A DNA stretch of 64,000 nt from Rhizopus arrhizus (GCA_024220505.1 JAKZZE010000016.1:868001-932000); one strand, 5' to 3'; positions 12,310-23,749 are shown, counted from the first letter of the stretch. Numbers and translations are program-made. The notes: a model not told the origin generated them from the sequence alone.

Positions 12310-12913
12310 TTCAAGCTTTTTATATATTGTTGATAGTCATGCATGTAAGTAGTGATGTTTTTTAGAGTATCCACTACAATAACATTTGTTACTGTCGATT
12401 ATATTAAAGTTTAAAGTTAAATTTGGACCTACTTATGAATTCATCTTTGATTACAAATAGATCTCGAAACCGAACCGTTTCACTTTCACCACTATCCGTC
12501 ACAATTACTCTTTTAGTGTCTGGGGCGTCCAAAAGGCTGGCCTTTGATGATTTGAGCCACTTTCCTAAACTGTTTGTGTTTTTCTTATCAAATAAATCAG
12601 AGTACTTCCATACCAAGGCTAGTATCTCTTTCATTTTAATTTTCCTGCATTCATATACCTCTGGATTTACTGGATCACAAGGAAGGTATACTGAATTTAT
12701 GAAGTCAATTGCTTGAGCATAGTTAACTACACAAATTAGAATTGGGTAGTGCTGTTTTAAAAAGAAATCAAAGGTTATTACCAAGACGGAATCGATTACT
12801 ATCTTCATTTGCTATCGCGGCGGTTTCTAACCCTTTTTTGCTAGAGTATCTTTTATAACGGAAAGGCTGGTTATTGATTTTGAGATTTGAGATGATTATA
12901 GGTTCCATCGGTG

Positions 12914-13000
12914 TCATGTTTTGACATGTCAATAAGATACAGTCTTATCATTCTGGACTAAATCTTTACGAATGAGTTTGAATAAGAATATATCCTGATA
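12914..13000 (-). repeat. Right terminal inverted repeat of the 5.8-13.0 kb element
   Basis: Reverse complement of 5838-5925 over about 85 bp. Confidence 0.75.
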
Positions 13001-13229
13001 AATCCTATTAAGGAGTTTTGGTCCAAGTTGAAGAATGTTGTAAACAACAATCCTTCTTCAGTCAGGCAAAATACTAAGATAAGCGAGCGGATTTGCAATG
13101 TTTCTGTTCATATCAGCAAAGAGGATTGTCAAAGCTGGTTAAGACATTCCTTATCATTCTGGCAAAGGTGTATAGATTACGAAAAGGGGCTATAAAAATT
13201 GAATGTAATAAAAAAATATTTTCTAAATA

Positions 13230-13372
13230 TAATGTCCTAGTTTTTTAGATTGTCCCAATTTTAAATGAGTGTCCCAATTTCAAAAGAGTGTCCCATTTTC
13301 AGCATCGCTGTCCCAAATGTTTTTTGAATGGTCCAAATTTTTTTGGCTGGCCCAACCTATTTTCTTCAGCTG
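13230..13372 (+). mobile_element. Solo terminus related to the Fanzor element ends
   Basis: The last 40 bases (GGCTGGCCCAACCTATTTTC to CAGCTG before TA) resemble the right end of the element at 34012-37612, which reads CATTGGCCCAACCTAGTTTC to TTTAACTG before TA. Inside are four copies of a TGTCCCA-A/T-TTT subterminal motif, also present in the Fanzor element ends. No matching opposite end or Fanzor coding sequence lies nearby, so this is a truncated relic of a related family. Confidence 0.55.
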
Positions 13373-13380
13373 TAACCTAC

Positions 13381-14638
13381 AAACCATCCAGTCGTGTCTT
13401 TTACTAAAATAAAAAGTAACTCACAATACTTACTTTGTGATATCACTCTACTTCTCCTCTTGCATTTGTTCTTTCTCCCTTTAAAAGTGTTAGTAATCTT
13501 TGTATGTGTGTAACATACTGAGTATGAGTGGAGTGAAAAAAGATTAAAACAAAGCTTAGGTTTGATTTGAAGCAAAGGAGCAAGTGCCTATATTGAATTA
13601 TGTAAAGATCTGGATAATAACATGTAGCGTTTAGTCAGCTATATAATTCATATATTAGCATCTACATTATGAGGAATGTCTACGCTGTGAGGAATGTCTA
13701 CACTGTGAAGAAATATATAAGCTCTGGAAATATATTGTTGAATAAAATCAAATCATATTTGACTTGAGTTTATATATCTTTCTTCTTGCAACATGATCTA
13801 TTTTAATATATGCATGCTGACAAAGTAATGTTTGTGTGTTATGCATTACTCTGGAATGTGGTTATATTTAAAAGTAAAATGAATGTTTATCCATAAACTT
13901 CCGCTCATCTTATACTTTTGTTTCTTCTCACATTATATTTGAAGCATAAAGGAGCTTTTAAGAATGCTCTTTATAACTTCTTTGTCATTATTTTTCTAAA
14001 CTTGATTAGTTCTTACTTGTAAATGATTCAGACTAATTGTTTACTAAAACAAGATAAGCCTATATTTCTTATTAAAATGATACAGCATACACACTGGATC
14101 CCAGTGGAATACCTTCAAGTGTAGATTGGACAAACACAAGTCAAGGATGACAAAAGAATTATTGAATATATATTGATCTGCTTACAAAAATCCACTTAAA
14201 TACTGCGTTTGTTGCTTGGACTGTAAGCTTTTCTAACATTTCTCTTTTGTTTAATTGTGAATAAACAAAGGAAGTATCTTATCTTTTGATCGTCTACTTT
14301 TGTTGCAAACTATTCCAAACACTTCAAAAGATAAATGTAGTGTGGGGGATCAAGATGAATCCATACCCTAATATTCTATAAAGCATTTGAAGAGAATAGA
14401 GACAGAACGTCATCAACGTCTATTAAGCCACAGATTCCCTTTGGTAATCAATATTTGGACGATTTGCTTGTAATAAGTGACCACTAGACCTTATTAAATA
14501 CATCAAGCTGTTTAGAGTGAGATAAAGTGAGAAAAACAAGATAAAAAGAGGTTACAGGAAAGTACATGTTTCAAAAGACTTCTTTTTATTGCCTAAAAAA
14601 AAGGAGGGGGAGGGGGGGGGAGGAAACATATCAAAAGG
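13381..14638. other. Non-coding stretch
   Basis: No gene is supported. A short direct repeat (GAGGAATGTCTAC followed by G/A and CTGTGA) occurs near 13670-13712, and a G-rich run (AGGAGGGGGAGGGGGGGGGAGG) lies near 14602-14623. Confidence 0.4.
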
Positions 14639-15064
14639 TTATATAACAAATAAAGAATAAACAAACGAACAAACTAACAAAAAAAAATTTAAACTAGCCA
14701 GAAACTGATGGCATAGTTGCTTGAAGATTTGATCATCAAGGCTACCTAGAAGAGGGATACAACGTTGCCAAAGGGAGCCGTTCACAAGGCGATCCCAACG
14801 GGAACATCTTACAGCAAATTGTAGATGAGACAGTGGTGTTTGAAGAAGCATGTCATCGGAAGATCAGTGGAGCGCTTCAAGGGGTTTAGCTTTCATGATA
14901 GATGTATGATCGCTCATTGATGGCTGTTGAACGAGATGGTACATGACTTTGACTGAAGACCTAAAGGAAGTACTAAAGGTGCGACGAATAAACTCATTTT
15001 GATATGATTCAAGCTTTTTAAGGTGACCAAGATTGAGGACACTAACAGCAAGACCGTATTCCAT
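14639..15064 (-). pseudogene. LINE 2-type ORF2 C-terminal relic
   Basis: The minus strand reads MEYGLAVSVLNLGHLKKLES and later RSSVKVMYHLVQQPSMSDH. This aligns with LEYGLAITTFNLREIQALEN and STKVMLHLANLPNMKDR of the intact LINE ORF2 at 17459-20818. A second frame continues with DDMLLQTPLSHLQF, matching SDDALLTKLLPYIQ. The frameshift between them and the missing reverse-transcriptase core show a short decayed fragment. No tail or target duplication is visible. Confidence 0.65.
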
Positions 15065-16173
15065 TTGAGCTCTATACCTTATTTTTGCTTGAATTTATAG
15101 ATACAACTTACGATGATCTGCTTTGTGAAACTGATAAAGTTCTCATGAAAGAATAAATAGTGGTACTTGACTTCTTCATTGAACATATAAATAGCTATGT
15201 AAATCAGGTAACCCTGTTGTTACAATGAAAAGTATACAATAATCACTTATGGTTACATGTGTTATAGGAGATAATCAAGGACTTTATAAAGTGGACCAAC
15301 CACAGCTCATTTGATGATTCGTATGACCATTATAAACTTGGCAATTCAATTACTAAATGCTATGGTTGGATCCTTATCCAATAATCTTATTGATTTGGAA
15401 TATCAAATTAAAAGCGTTATTATTGAAAACCTATGGTTAATTATCAAAGGCTATTAATATAAAAATATTGGAATTGTATGAAAAGAGTAAATACTTTTCC
15501 CAAGATAAAGTAGCCAAGAAAGAAGACATTGACAAATACTCTGTAGAAAGAAGGATATTTTCTGCAATCATCGTGACCAAGAGAGGAAGAGTATGCTGAT
15601 CATAAGACTAGCATATATTCCTAGCTGTTTAACGAAATCTTTGGGTATACTTTCCTATCTACTCTTTTTATTCCTTTTCTTGAGTTTACTCTACTAATTC
15701 AATTGTAAAATAAATAAATAAAAGGATATTGGAAGCGATTGTGTGCTATTGGAAACAATATAAGTTAAACGAAGGTTTAAAAACGGGATATTAAGTCTTT
15801 TTTCAAGACTTGGAAGATGAAACTATGGATGAGGATGGTAAACCAAGTTTAAATGTTACTTTTTTCATCCCATTAAAGTATATAGAGCCTTGTAAAGCTC
15901 GCTTTTATGTTAATTTTTCATTGTATGCATATAAATTATTTCCAACCAAGATGAAAGCATAGCTAAATTAAACATACTGGAATTTGATCTCAAATATCAA
16001 TATAAATAGGCCGAATGGACATTTCAACCTATTTCTATGCATTGCAAATACAGAATTCTACTACTATAGCTTATTTAATGTCTGTATCTTAGAGATTAAA
16101 CTACTTTAACAACCACTTACAACGTTCTATCATGGGCTTGTCAATTTTGTGATTGTTTTCTATACTTCTTACT
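15065..16173. other. Non-coding stretch before LINE 2
   Basis: AT-rich, with no supported gene or recognised repeat. Confidence 0.4.
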
Positions 16174-16187
16174 GTAATGTATACTTT
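16174..16187 (+). repeat. Target-site duplication (left) of LINE 2
   Basis: GTAATGTATACTTT recurs exactly at 20977-20990. Confidence 0.85.
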
Positions 16188-16286
16188 AAGTTCTTTCGCA
16201 CTTTTATAAATTTACCTTATTTGGAAAGCGATTCAATTGACATCTTTCAACATTATTTCAATATTTCAAACACTTCTATAACTAAA

Positions 16287-17459
16287 ATGACAAAGAAACG
16301 TGGTCCTTATAGGAAAAACCATCAACCTTCTTTAAGTTCTGAGCAGCTGGAGGAACTTCAGATCACTTTTGAAAATGTCAACCGACATTTCGAGTGTCCT
16401 TTATGCAAAACACTAAGCCATTTCCTTAAGCATGGATACTCTTCTCAGGATCCAACTCAACCAAACTTTGTGTGTAAGTCATGCAGGAGGCAATCTACAG
16501 CGTATGAGGTCTACCAAGTCCTCTGTGGTATTAGCAATATGAATGAAAACTCCCAGCAAGTCATCGAATCTTCTACAAATTTCCAAGAACCCAACTCTCG
16601 TGACCCACGTGATGAACTAATCAGTCAACTTACCAAGCAAGTTGAACGACTTACAACTGAATTGAGCCAAGCCCGCGAACAGATCGCTAGACTTGTAGCT
16701 CTACAAGCTTCAACTCAAGAAAATAATAGCTCACAAGCTATTGCTAACACCGAATTCCCTCCACTTCATGGAGCAACTTCCCAAAAACTTGACGACTCAA
16801 TCTCTCAGGCTCCTTGGCACAACCCATCCAAAGTAGCTGCATTAAAGCAATCCATGTATCTCAACCGTCAAAACAATCGAGTTCGTAAGGAAGAAGCGGC
16901 CGCTCGTTTCTTCCAACCACCTTCTACGAATCAAGGATTCCAATACCTTTACGTCTCTACTAAAGCCCGTGTTCCCGTTGGTAAACTCCGCTCCTACTTA
17001 CGCAATATGGGCGTCAACAATGCGCGTGTGCTAGACATCCATTATCCAGATCGCAATATTGCTGCTCTTCTCCTCCATAACGACTATGTTGCCGAATTCA
17101 AACAATTACTTGAATCTAAGCGAGTCCACTTTGCTAACAATTTTGACCCCTGGAACGGCTCTACTCTCAAAGATCCACAGTATAAAGATCTTACAGAGCA
17201 AGAACGAACTTCCAAAGCATGTGAAATCCAACAGCAACGCCTTCAACGCGCTGTTCTCCATGTCCGCGAACCAGTAAAGTTTGCAGTAGCATACTACTTT
17301 TATCAGCAAAAGTGGGTAACCAAATCATTCATTGACCAACTTAACAACTCTCGCTATGGACGAACAGAGGATATCTTTGAGATGGACGAAGATATCATGG
17401 ATAACTTCTCTGAAGACACGACAACCAATGTAACCAACCCTAACAACATTCAACATTAA
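16287..17459 (+). CDS. LINE 2 ORF1, zinc-ribbon and coiled-coil protein
   Basis: Taking the first ATG at 16287 rather than the upstream GTG gives 390 aa. A basic N-terminus (MTKKRGPYRKNHQ) is followed by a CxxC...CxxC zinc ribbon (CPLCKTLSHFLKHG ... CKSC, about residues 37-66). A heptad-rich segment around residues 110-150 (QLTKQVERLTTELSQAREQI) predicts a coiled coil, probably for oligomerisation. The C-terminal half may bind RNA but has no motif I can name. The stop codon overlaps the ORF2 start. Confidence 0.8.
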   Translation: MTKKRGPYRKNHQPSLSSEQLEELQITFENVNRHFECPLCKTLSHFLKHGYSSQDPTQPNFVCKSCRRQSTAYEVYQVLCGISNMNENSQQVIESSTNFQEPNSRDPRDELISQLTKQVERLTTELSQAREQIARLVALQASTQENNSSQAIANTEFPPLHGATSQKLDDSISQAPWHNPSKVAALKQSMYLNRQNNRVRKEEAAARFFQPPSTNQGFQYLYVSTKARVPVGKLRSYLRNMGVNNARVLDIHYPDRNIAALLLHNDYVAEFKQLLESKRVHFANNFDPWNGSTLKDPQYKDLTEQERTSKACEIQQQRLQRAVLHVREPVKFAVAYYFYQQKWVTKSFIDQLNNSRYGRTEDIFEMDEDIMDNFSEDTTTNVTNPNNIQH

Positions 17460-20400
17460 TGTCCAACATATCAGTAACATTATTTAATGCTACTGGACTC
17501 CCAAAGCAAGCTATATTTCCTATATTAAAGATCGCTGAAAACTCGTCACTCCTTTTTATCACAGAAACTTGGCTTCTGCCACCAAACAAATATGTCACCA
17601 CATGGAAGCAGTTTCATACTTACGGTCAACCAATTAATTCAACTTACCATAGAAACCGTGGCCATCTTGGTATTGCCCTTTTGATAAATCCTACTTTTAA
17701 ACAACATATCTACCATATCCATCATGAAAACCCAACATTAGCTAAGTATACTTTATCCGTAGTCATATCTGCTAAAATTTTGATACACTGTCTTTACATT
17801 CCTCCCAACCTCGATGATAATGACCTATCTGAAATTTTGGAACTACTACCTCTTAGCTATAATAACACAACAGCGACTATTATTTGTGGAGACTTCAATG
17901 CCAGAATGGGCAAATACTCAGGTGATACTAGAGAAAATCATAAAGGACGAATCATACAAAACTGGATTCAATCCAACGAACTCATTAACTGGAATCAACG
18001 AATTGCATATGGTGTGCCTACTTCATATAGTTACTCTGGACACAGTATTGTTGACTACTTCCTGAGTACTATAGATTTGACTTCTCCGACGTTAACTGTT
18101 AGAGATGATCTTTCACTAGAATCAACTCATAAGCTTTTGACTTTTTCTTTTCAAATGCCATCATTTACCCTTAATAACATAGACCCAGTACCAGACTCTC
18201 GAAAACTTTGGAACATCAAAAAGCTTAGAAAAGAGAAGACCAGAGAAACCTACCAGCAAGCTTTTCAGGAACATTTGAACCTTATTTTACCACCATCGTC
18301 CTCTCTTCCACTTCAGGAAATTGATGCACAAAGGTTTATTGAACGTATCAACGCTTCGTTACTCGACGCTCTCTATAAATCACTTGACACTGTCTGTGGT
18401 AAACGTGAGACAAACTCGGACACTCTATGTTCAAAAGAGTTTTGGACTACAGAAATGATGAAAGCATTCGAAATGAAAGAGTTTTACTATCGGAAATGGA
18501 GAAAGGCAAACGGTCTTAACTGTCTTAAATACTGGTTACTTCACCAACAAACTAAAGCGAAACTACGAAGGTTGATCATACAGCGGAGAAAAGAAACTTG
18601 GCAATTGTTTTGTGACAAAATGAAGAAAGGCGAATATACAAAGGCTATAGCTAAGTTTTCGCGAATACGGAAAAATCGCTTACTTAAACCTGTATTCTCT
18701 ATTATAGACGGACCTCAAAAAGCTGCTGATTTAATGGCAGGCCATCTAAAGCAGACATTATCGGGTACTAATTATCCGCGAAACGAACGTATCCCGATAC
18801 CTCACTGCTTATCTACATATCAATCATCTCATGCGTGTTTCGATTTAACCGATTGCCCGTTTGACTTGGATGAAATTAAATCAGTAATCTTAAACCTCCC
18901 CCGAAAAAAGGCACCTGGCATCGACCACATCACAAGCGAAATGATTCTACCACTTTTAGATATCATATCTCCAACCCTCCTTTATCTATTCCAGTTATGC
19001 TGGCAATGGTCATATATACCTCAATTATGGCGCATTAGCCAGATAGTTCCAATCCATAAAAAAGGGGACCCATCTGATCCGAGCAATTACCGACCAATCA
19101 GCTTGACCTCAGTTTTTCGTAAGATTCTAGAAAAATGTATACAACCTGAGCTACTCAGCACCGGCCCTACACTGGATGTTGCCCAAGGAGGCTTCCGTGA
19201 GTCTAGGGGATCACTCGATCAAGTGCTTTGCCTAACAGAACTATGTCAGTTATATCACCGCAAGCATTTACACTACAACCCGGTACTAGCCTTTCTTGAT
19301 ATTAAATCAGCCTATGATACAGTTGATCGTAACATCATATGGAATGAGCTCTCTTCAAGCATACCAACACCTCTGTTAGCCCTCTTATACAATATGTTTG
19401 AAGATGTTTCTGTTGAAGTGATCCTTAGTAATCATAAATCCTCCCGCTTTCACCCAAAAACTGGCGTTCTGCAAGGGTCTGTATTATCACCTTACCTATA
19501 CTCAGTCTATATCAATAGCCTTCCAAATTTCTTACGACCTGTACCCCTCGTCGACACGGATTTTAATGATCCTCTCATTGTCGCTCCAAAGTTAAACTGC
19601 CTATTGTATGCGGATGATGTAGTTCTTATTGCTGATGCTGATTCATTACAGTCACTCCTTTCCAAATGCGAAGAGCACAGCCTTTCTTTAGGTTATCGAT
19701 GGAACCCTAAAAAGTGCGTCGTTGTTGATCCCAGTCCTACACGTCAAAAATACTACCTCTACAATAGTGAACTACCCAATGAAGATTACTTCCCGTACCT
19801 TGGTGTTCCTATAAAATCCGGTGGTATTATCGACAAATCAGTACTTTTGCAACAAAACATTAACAAATCACTTGGAACGATGAGACAGCTCGTTACCCTT
19901 GGTATCAACAAAAACGGGCTTGGTTACCTTCTTTCAACCCGTTTCTATGCCCAGATAGTCCGACCACAACTGGAATATGGTCTAGCAATTACAACCTTCA
20001 ATTTACGAGAAATTCAAGCTCTCGAAAATTGTCAAAACCAATGCATTCGGCAAATCTTCGGCGGACGACCCTTCACCTCCACCAAGGTAATGCTACATTT
20101 AGCAAACTTACCAAACATGAAGGATCGTATCTCCATACTTCAAACACAGTTTCTTTTCAGAACCTCCTCCCTGTCAGACGATGCATTACTAACAAAATTG
20201 CTGCCATACATACAATCTGAACGCATCTCGAAATGGTCCCAACTATCTAGATCACCTTTTTGGACATCAATCAGCAATGAACATCTCGAAACTATGTCTC
20301 ATAAGAATTTTATTAGAAAACGAAGACAATTCCTGATTGACAGTCACCGTGCAAAACTTCAAGAAAAACATGCTAAACTTCTGTCCCACTGCCGTAATGA

Positions 20401-20818
20401 TCTAATTGTCGACCCCATCCTTCGGATACCAATGACAAAAAGTGAACGGTCTCGTTGCGTGCGATGGCGACTTGGTTGGTTACCTCTTGGTAAGCCCCAA
20501 GCATGCCCCTTTCATCCAAATGAACTTTTTACACGCCAGCATAGTTTTTCTTGTCTAGATATGCACAACCGCCTTCAGATGCCCAAATCTATCGACGATC
20601 CGCTTTCCTACCTTTTGAATCTCTTACCACCAACACTCCACACCAGGAAAGCGAGACAATCAATTGATGCCTGGCTCATTCGTTGGCCCTCCATATGTGC
20701 GATATTACTCGAAATGGACTACTTAGCCCACTCTCAGTTCCCTGAAGCTTCAACCCATCTTGGTGAGCCCTTTGTCAAACATCTTCATTACATTCAGCAA
20801 CAATTTTCAGATAGTTAA
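17459..20818 (+). CDS. LINE 2 ORF2, endonuclease and reverse transcriptase
   Basis: 1119 aa starting at the ATG that shares bases with the ORF1 stop (TAATG), an arrangement suited to termination-reinitiation. Endonuclease segments are FNATGL, FITETWL and IICGDFNARMG; the usual SDH near the end reads STHKLL. Reverse transcriptase motifs are RPISLTSVFRKILEK, FLDIKSAYDTVD, GVLQGSVLSPYLY and LLYADDVVLIA (YADD about residue 720). The C-terminus has a Cys/His cluster (CPFHPN ... HSFSC). It would nick target DNA and prime reverse transcription there. No frameshift or stop is seen. Confidence 0.9.
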   Translation: MSNISVTLFNATGLPKQAIFPILKIAENSSLLFITETWLLPPNKYVTTWKQFHTYGQPINSTYHRNRGHLGIALLINPTFKQHIYHIHHENPTLAKYTLSVVISAKILIHCLYIPPNLDDNDLSEILELLPLSYNNTTATIICGDFNARMGKYSGDTRENHKGRIIQNWIQSNELINWNQRIAYGVPTSYSYSGHSIVDYFLSTIDLTSPTLTVRDDLSLESTHKLLTFSFQMPSFTLNNIDPVPDSRKLWNIKKLRKEKTRETYQQAFQEHLNLILPPSSSLPLQEIDAQRFIERINASLLDALYKSLDTVCGKRETNSDTLCSKEFWTTEMMKAFEMKEFYYRKWRKANGLNCLKYWLLHQQTKAKLRRLIIQRRKETWQLFCDKMKKGEYTKAIAKFSRIRKNRLLKPVFSIIDGPQKAADLMAGHLKQTLSGTNYPRNERIPIPHCLSTYQSSHACFDLTDCPFDLDEIKSVILNLPRKKAPGIDHITSEMILPLLDIISPTLLYLFQLCWQWSYIPQLWRISQIVPIHKKGDPSDPSNYRPISLTSVFRKILEKCIQPELLSTGPTLDVAQGGFRESRGSLDQVLCLTELCQLYHRKHLHYNPVLAFLDIKSAYDTVDRNIIWNELSSSIPTPLLALLYNMFEDVSVEVILSNHKSSRFHPKTGVLQGSVLSPYLYSVYINSLPNFLRPVPLVDTDFNDPLIVAPKLNCLLYADDVVLIADADSLQSLLSKCEEHSLSLGYRWNPKKCVVVDPSPTRQKYYLYNSELPNEDYFPYLGVPIKSGGIIDKSVLLQQNINKSLGTMRQLVTLGINKNGLGYLLSTRFYAQIVRPQLEYGLAITTFNLREIQALENCQNQCIRQIFGGRPFTSTKVMLHLANLPNMKDRISILQTQFLFRTSSLSDDALLTKLLPYIQSERISKWSQLSRSPFWTSISNEHLETMSHKNFIRKRRQFLIDSHRAKLQEKHAKLLSHCRNDLIVDPILRIPMTKSERSRCVRWRLGWLPLGKPQACPFHPNELFTRQHSFSCLDMHNRLQMPKSIDDPLSYLLNLLPPTLHTRKARQSIDAWLIRWPSICAILLEMDYLAHSQFPEASTHLGEPFVKHLHYIQQQFSDS

Positions 20819-20976
20819 TTATCACCTCTAATACATAATACTTTTACGTTTTCCCTTTAATCCCAAAAGGGTTTTTCACTCCTTTTCACTGCGATCTGAC
20901 CCGGGCAATACAGCATAAAATGCTATGTGCTCATCGGTCATTAAAAATTATTATCAAATAAAAATTATTCTTAATC

Positions 20977-20990
20977 GTAATGTATACTTT
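20977..20990 (+). repeat. Target-site duplication (right) of LINE 2
   Basis: Exact second copy of GTAATGTATACTTT. Confidence 0.85.
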
Positions 20991-23749
20991 CTTTTTTTTT
21001 TTTAATCCAAGTGTTTGAGAGCTTATCCTTAGCGCTGCAGTCAATTACTAGTTGGACAGTTGAATGTTTAACATCATTCTTAATACGATCACTTCAAAGA
21101 GTCTTATGTTATAATGTAAAGTATTCTGTTTTTGCATCATAATGTCTAGAATCATTCAATATTTGTCATAATGTGCACTAAAGTCAAATTCTTAAGTTAA
21201 ATAATAGAAAAAAAAAAGTCTTGTTATTGTGCATTTCAAAAATAATAAAAACCCTTTGTATTGGATTTATATTATTATTTTTCTTTATTAAATAAAACTT
21301 TAGGTAATTTACAAATAATAATAATTTTTCATTTGATTTTTGGTTTATAAAAAAAACATTTAATTTATAAATTAATCCCATCATTGCCAGTGAAAAGAGG
21401 CTCAGAATTGACGTTTTCCCACATTTACAAGTAGGTTGAGTAGAGGTCAAGTACTACATTCATAAAAGAAAATCATTTTAAAGTCTGTTATTAAAGCGAG
21501 CACCATCACCAGTAGAACTGGATCCGTGTTGATTTTTTTTTCCCACAAATGAATCATCGTACGCGTACTTCAACGCTCGCAGTAATAAAAGAAATTAAAT
21601 AGATTTCCTTTTATAAGTAAGTTGGTTTATGTCATGGATTTTTATAAGAAGAAAAGTATAAAGGGAGTAAAGCAATAGAAGAGGGGGTGGATTGGTTTAA
21701 TAAGAAAAGTTTTTAGAATAAAGTACAAGGAAAAGAAAAGAAAAAAGGGAAAAAAGAGAGTGTGTATTTATACATATTTTTGTTGTTAATCGTATGAATT
21801 CATCCTCCTCTCTTCCTTTTTCAGTTAGTTTATTATAGAAACAATAAAATAGATGTAGTCTCTACTCTCATAATAGCTTCATATATTTATATTCTACAAG
21901 TATTATATCCTTCATAGTAGCTTGTCACTCTTTATATCTCATTTTATCCCTTTCTCTTTTTTATTTTCACATAAAAGCAAACCTTAACGAGACTATCTTT
22001 TTCTTTAAGGAAAAAAAAAATAGGTAAACAATAAACAAAAAGAACGAATGAAAATAATCTAACGCATGTATGTGAGACAAGAGATCTAATTGTTTGATAA
22101 TAACCTTTATTATCTTGGCTGGGGTGTTTATTTTATATATAAAAAAGTTAAACAAACAGGAATCAACAACCATCGATTGGGTTTGATTGGATCAAACTTT
22201 TTTTTTACAGTCTTCATTTAGTCTTTAAGGTATTTTTTTTTCAAATCATTAGGATTAGTTATAAATCTTGTGCAGGTCAAGCAAATAATTGGTATCTGGT
22301 ATTTGACATGGCTATCGTCTACCCAATCTAGTTAATCTTTCAAATCATACTTTAAAAGTGCTTTTTATTTACTTGGAGTATATGTCTTGCACAATTTCCT
22401 AATGACTGTAACAGGCAGAGATTCACAGCTCTCAATGAGTGCCTCCATCCTTTTTTTTTTTCTTCTTCTCCTTTTGTTTACTCATCAACAATTCTAAATC
22501 TCATTTATCCACGATAGGAACAGTCATTAAGGAATAACTCCTCCCACTCTTTTATTTGCTCATCTCTTTCACATGAAGTTGTCATGATTTCAAACACCTA
22601 CAGTCAACCGATCAAACAGGCTGTATTCCTTGCTATTATTCCCTTTTGCAATTCAAAGCCATTTCTTATTTCGTACAAGTAGTTTTATGTTTCTTTTATG
22701 TCATTTATCTTTATAAAAGATAGTAAAAGTAAAAGAGAGAGAGAGAGAAAATATAAAGGATCGACCTCTGTGTGTAACTTGCTATGTTAGAAAAAAAAGG
22801 TTATTTTTAGAGAAAATAAACAAAGCAATCGGTGGATATAGTCCTGAAGACTATTTGATTAGTATTGACAATCATTCTATTAGTATCGACTTTCTTGAGG
22901 TACAGCAATAGACTTTATATAAAAAAGAGTAAACTTTGTATAGTTTATTGTTTAGCAAGATTTACACAAAAATGGGATTCCTTGTATCACCCTTTTGAGG
23001 CTAAATGGGAAGAAAGCAAGGTTAACGTACACCATTTACCAGTTTTATTCAGTTTTTACAATAAAAAATCTGTTGCCCTCCATTTCTACAATTGTCAAGG
23101 AAGACAGAGAGCAAACACTGAAATCATTAATATTTTATTAAATGGTAGCAAAAAGTATAATAAGAAAAAGAGAAAGAAAACTAAAAAGAAAAAAATAAAA
23201 AGAAGAAGAATAAAAGAGAAAGGAGCACACCAAATTAATCCGTTTAATATTCAGAATACAATATTAACAGTAAGTAAATAAACAGTGCTTTACAAAAACA
23301 AAAGAAGAAGAAGAAGAGATGGATCAAGTTAAAATGAGTAAAGCTTAATATTAAAATCTAATCAAAGTATTTTATTGATCTGTGTTGGGAATAATGTTAT
23401 AAATGATTCCAATTTAAGTCAACATATGATTCAGGATCCTATCTGATTCCTTTTATTCAAACCAAGTTACTACGGTCTTATGTATCCTTAGCAACAGAGA
23501 TTCAGAATGCATATATCATAACCAATTCCAAAGGGTTCTATATAAAGCTATTTTAATATAATTTACAAAGCTACAGATCACTAAAGTGATAACTTACTAT
23601 TATGGTAACAAATCCATCAAATGAACTCTTCGCACTGTTGTGACCTAAAATTATTGCCAGGATTGCAAACTATAATTTCATCATTTCAAAAGCTAGAGTA
23701 TTCCAATTAGTTCAAAATGTTCTTGGTATATTTCCATAAAAAAAATCAA
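20991..23749. other. Gene-poor AT-rich stretch
   Basis: Open frames here (for example 22865-23281, ending in a Lys/Arg-rich low-complexity tail) have no recognisable motif, no clear introns and biased composition, so I do not call genes. A (GA)n run lies near 22736-22748. Confidence 0.4.

Larger units (their letters stand above)
6470..12808 (-). pseudogene. Serine-recombinase-like gene split by a LINE
   Basis: Spliced on the minus strand, 12808-12433, then 12391-12310 joined across the LINE to 7075-6846, then 6794-6695, then about 6650-6470, keeps one reading frame. The joined exon reads CIIGYARKSNGSEKEEVRVN and later KSRSLVDHVFVS. The GYARKS segment matches the GYxRvS start of serine recombinases, where the Ser is the nucleophile. 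A later exon has CLVAIDHAGLSTNTEDLRDF, similar in pattern to their DRLSR-type segment. Introns 12432-12392 and 6845-6795 have GT-AG ends. Two lesions are visible: the LINE insertion and an in-frame TAA at 6786-6784. The family name is an inference from motif pattern. Confidence 0.5.
5838..13000. mobile_element. DNA element with 85-bp terminal inverted repeats
   Basis: Positions 5838-5925 (starting TATCAGGATATATTC) recur as reverse complement at 12914-13000 with only one or two mismatches. This defines two ends of an element. Without the nested LINE it would be about 1.9 kb. Its only gene-like content is the minus-strand serine-recombinase-like pseudogene. The outermost base and any target duplication could not be fixed: similarity ends near TTATCAGG on both sides. 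An alternative is two independent insertions of a short repeat in opposite orientation, but the gene sitting exactly between them favours one element. Confidence 0.6.
16188..20976 (+). mobile_element. LINE retrotransposon 2, apparently full length
   Basis: A 4.8-kb non-LTR element with a 99-bp 5' leader, ORF1, an ORF2 overlapping by stop-start TAATG, and a 158-bp 3' untranslated region. The 3' end is AT-rich (AAATAAAAATTATTCTTAATC) rather than a pure poly-A. An exact 14-bp target duplication flanks it. Both frames are free of stops, so this copy could be mobile. It differs from LINE 1 in its ORF1 type (zinc ribbon plus coiled coil instead of CCHC knuckles) and in its tail. Confidence 0.9.

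Noticed and set aside
22865..23281. 138-aa open frame
   Set aside because: The C-terminal third is Lys/Arg low complexity from A/G-rich DNA, with no motif and no intron or family support.
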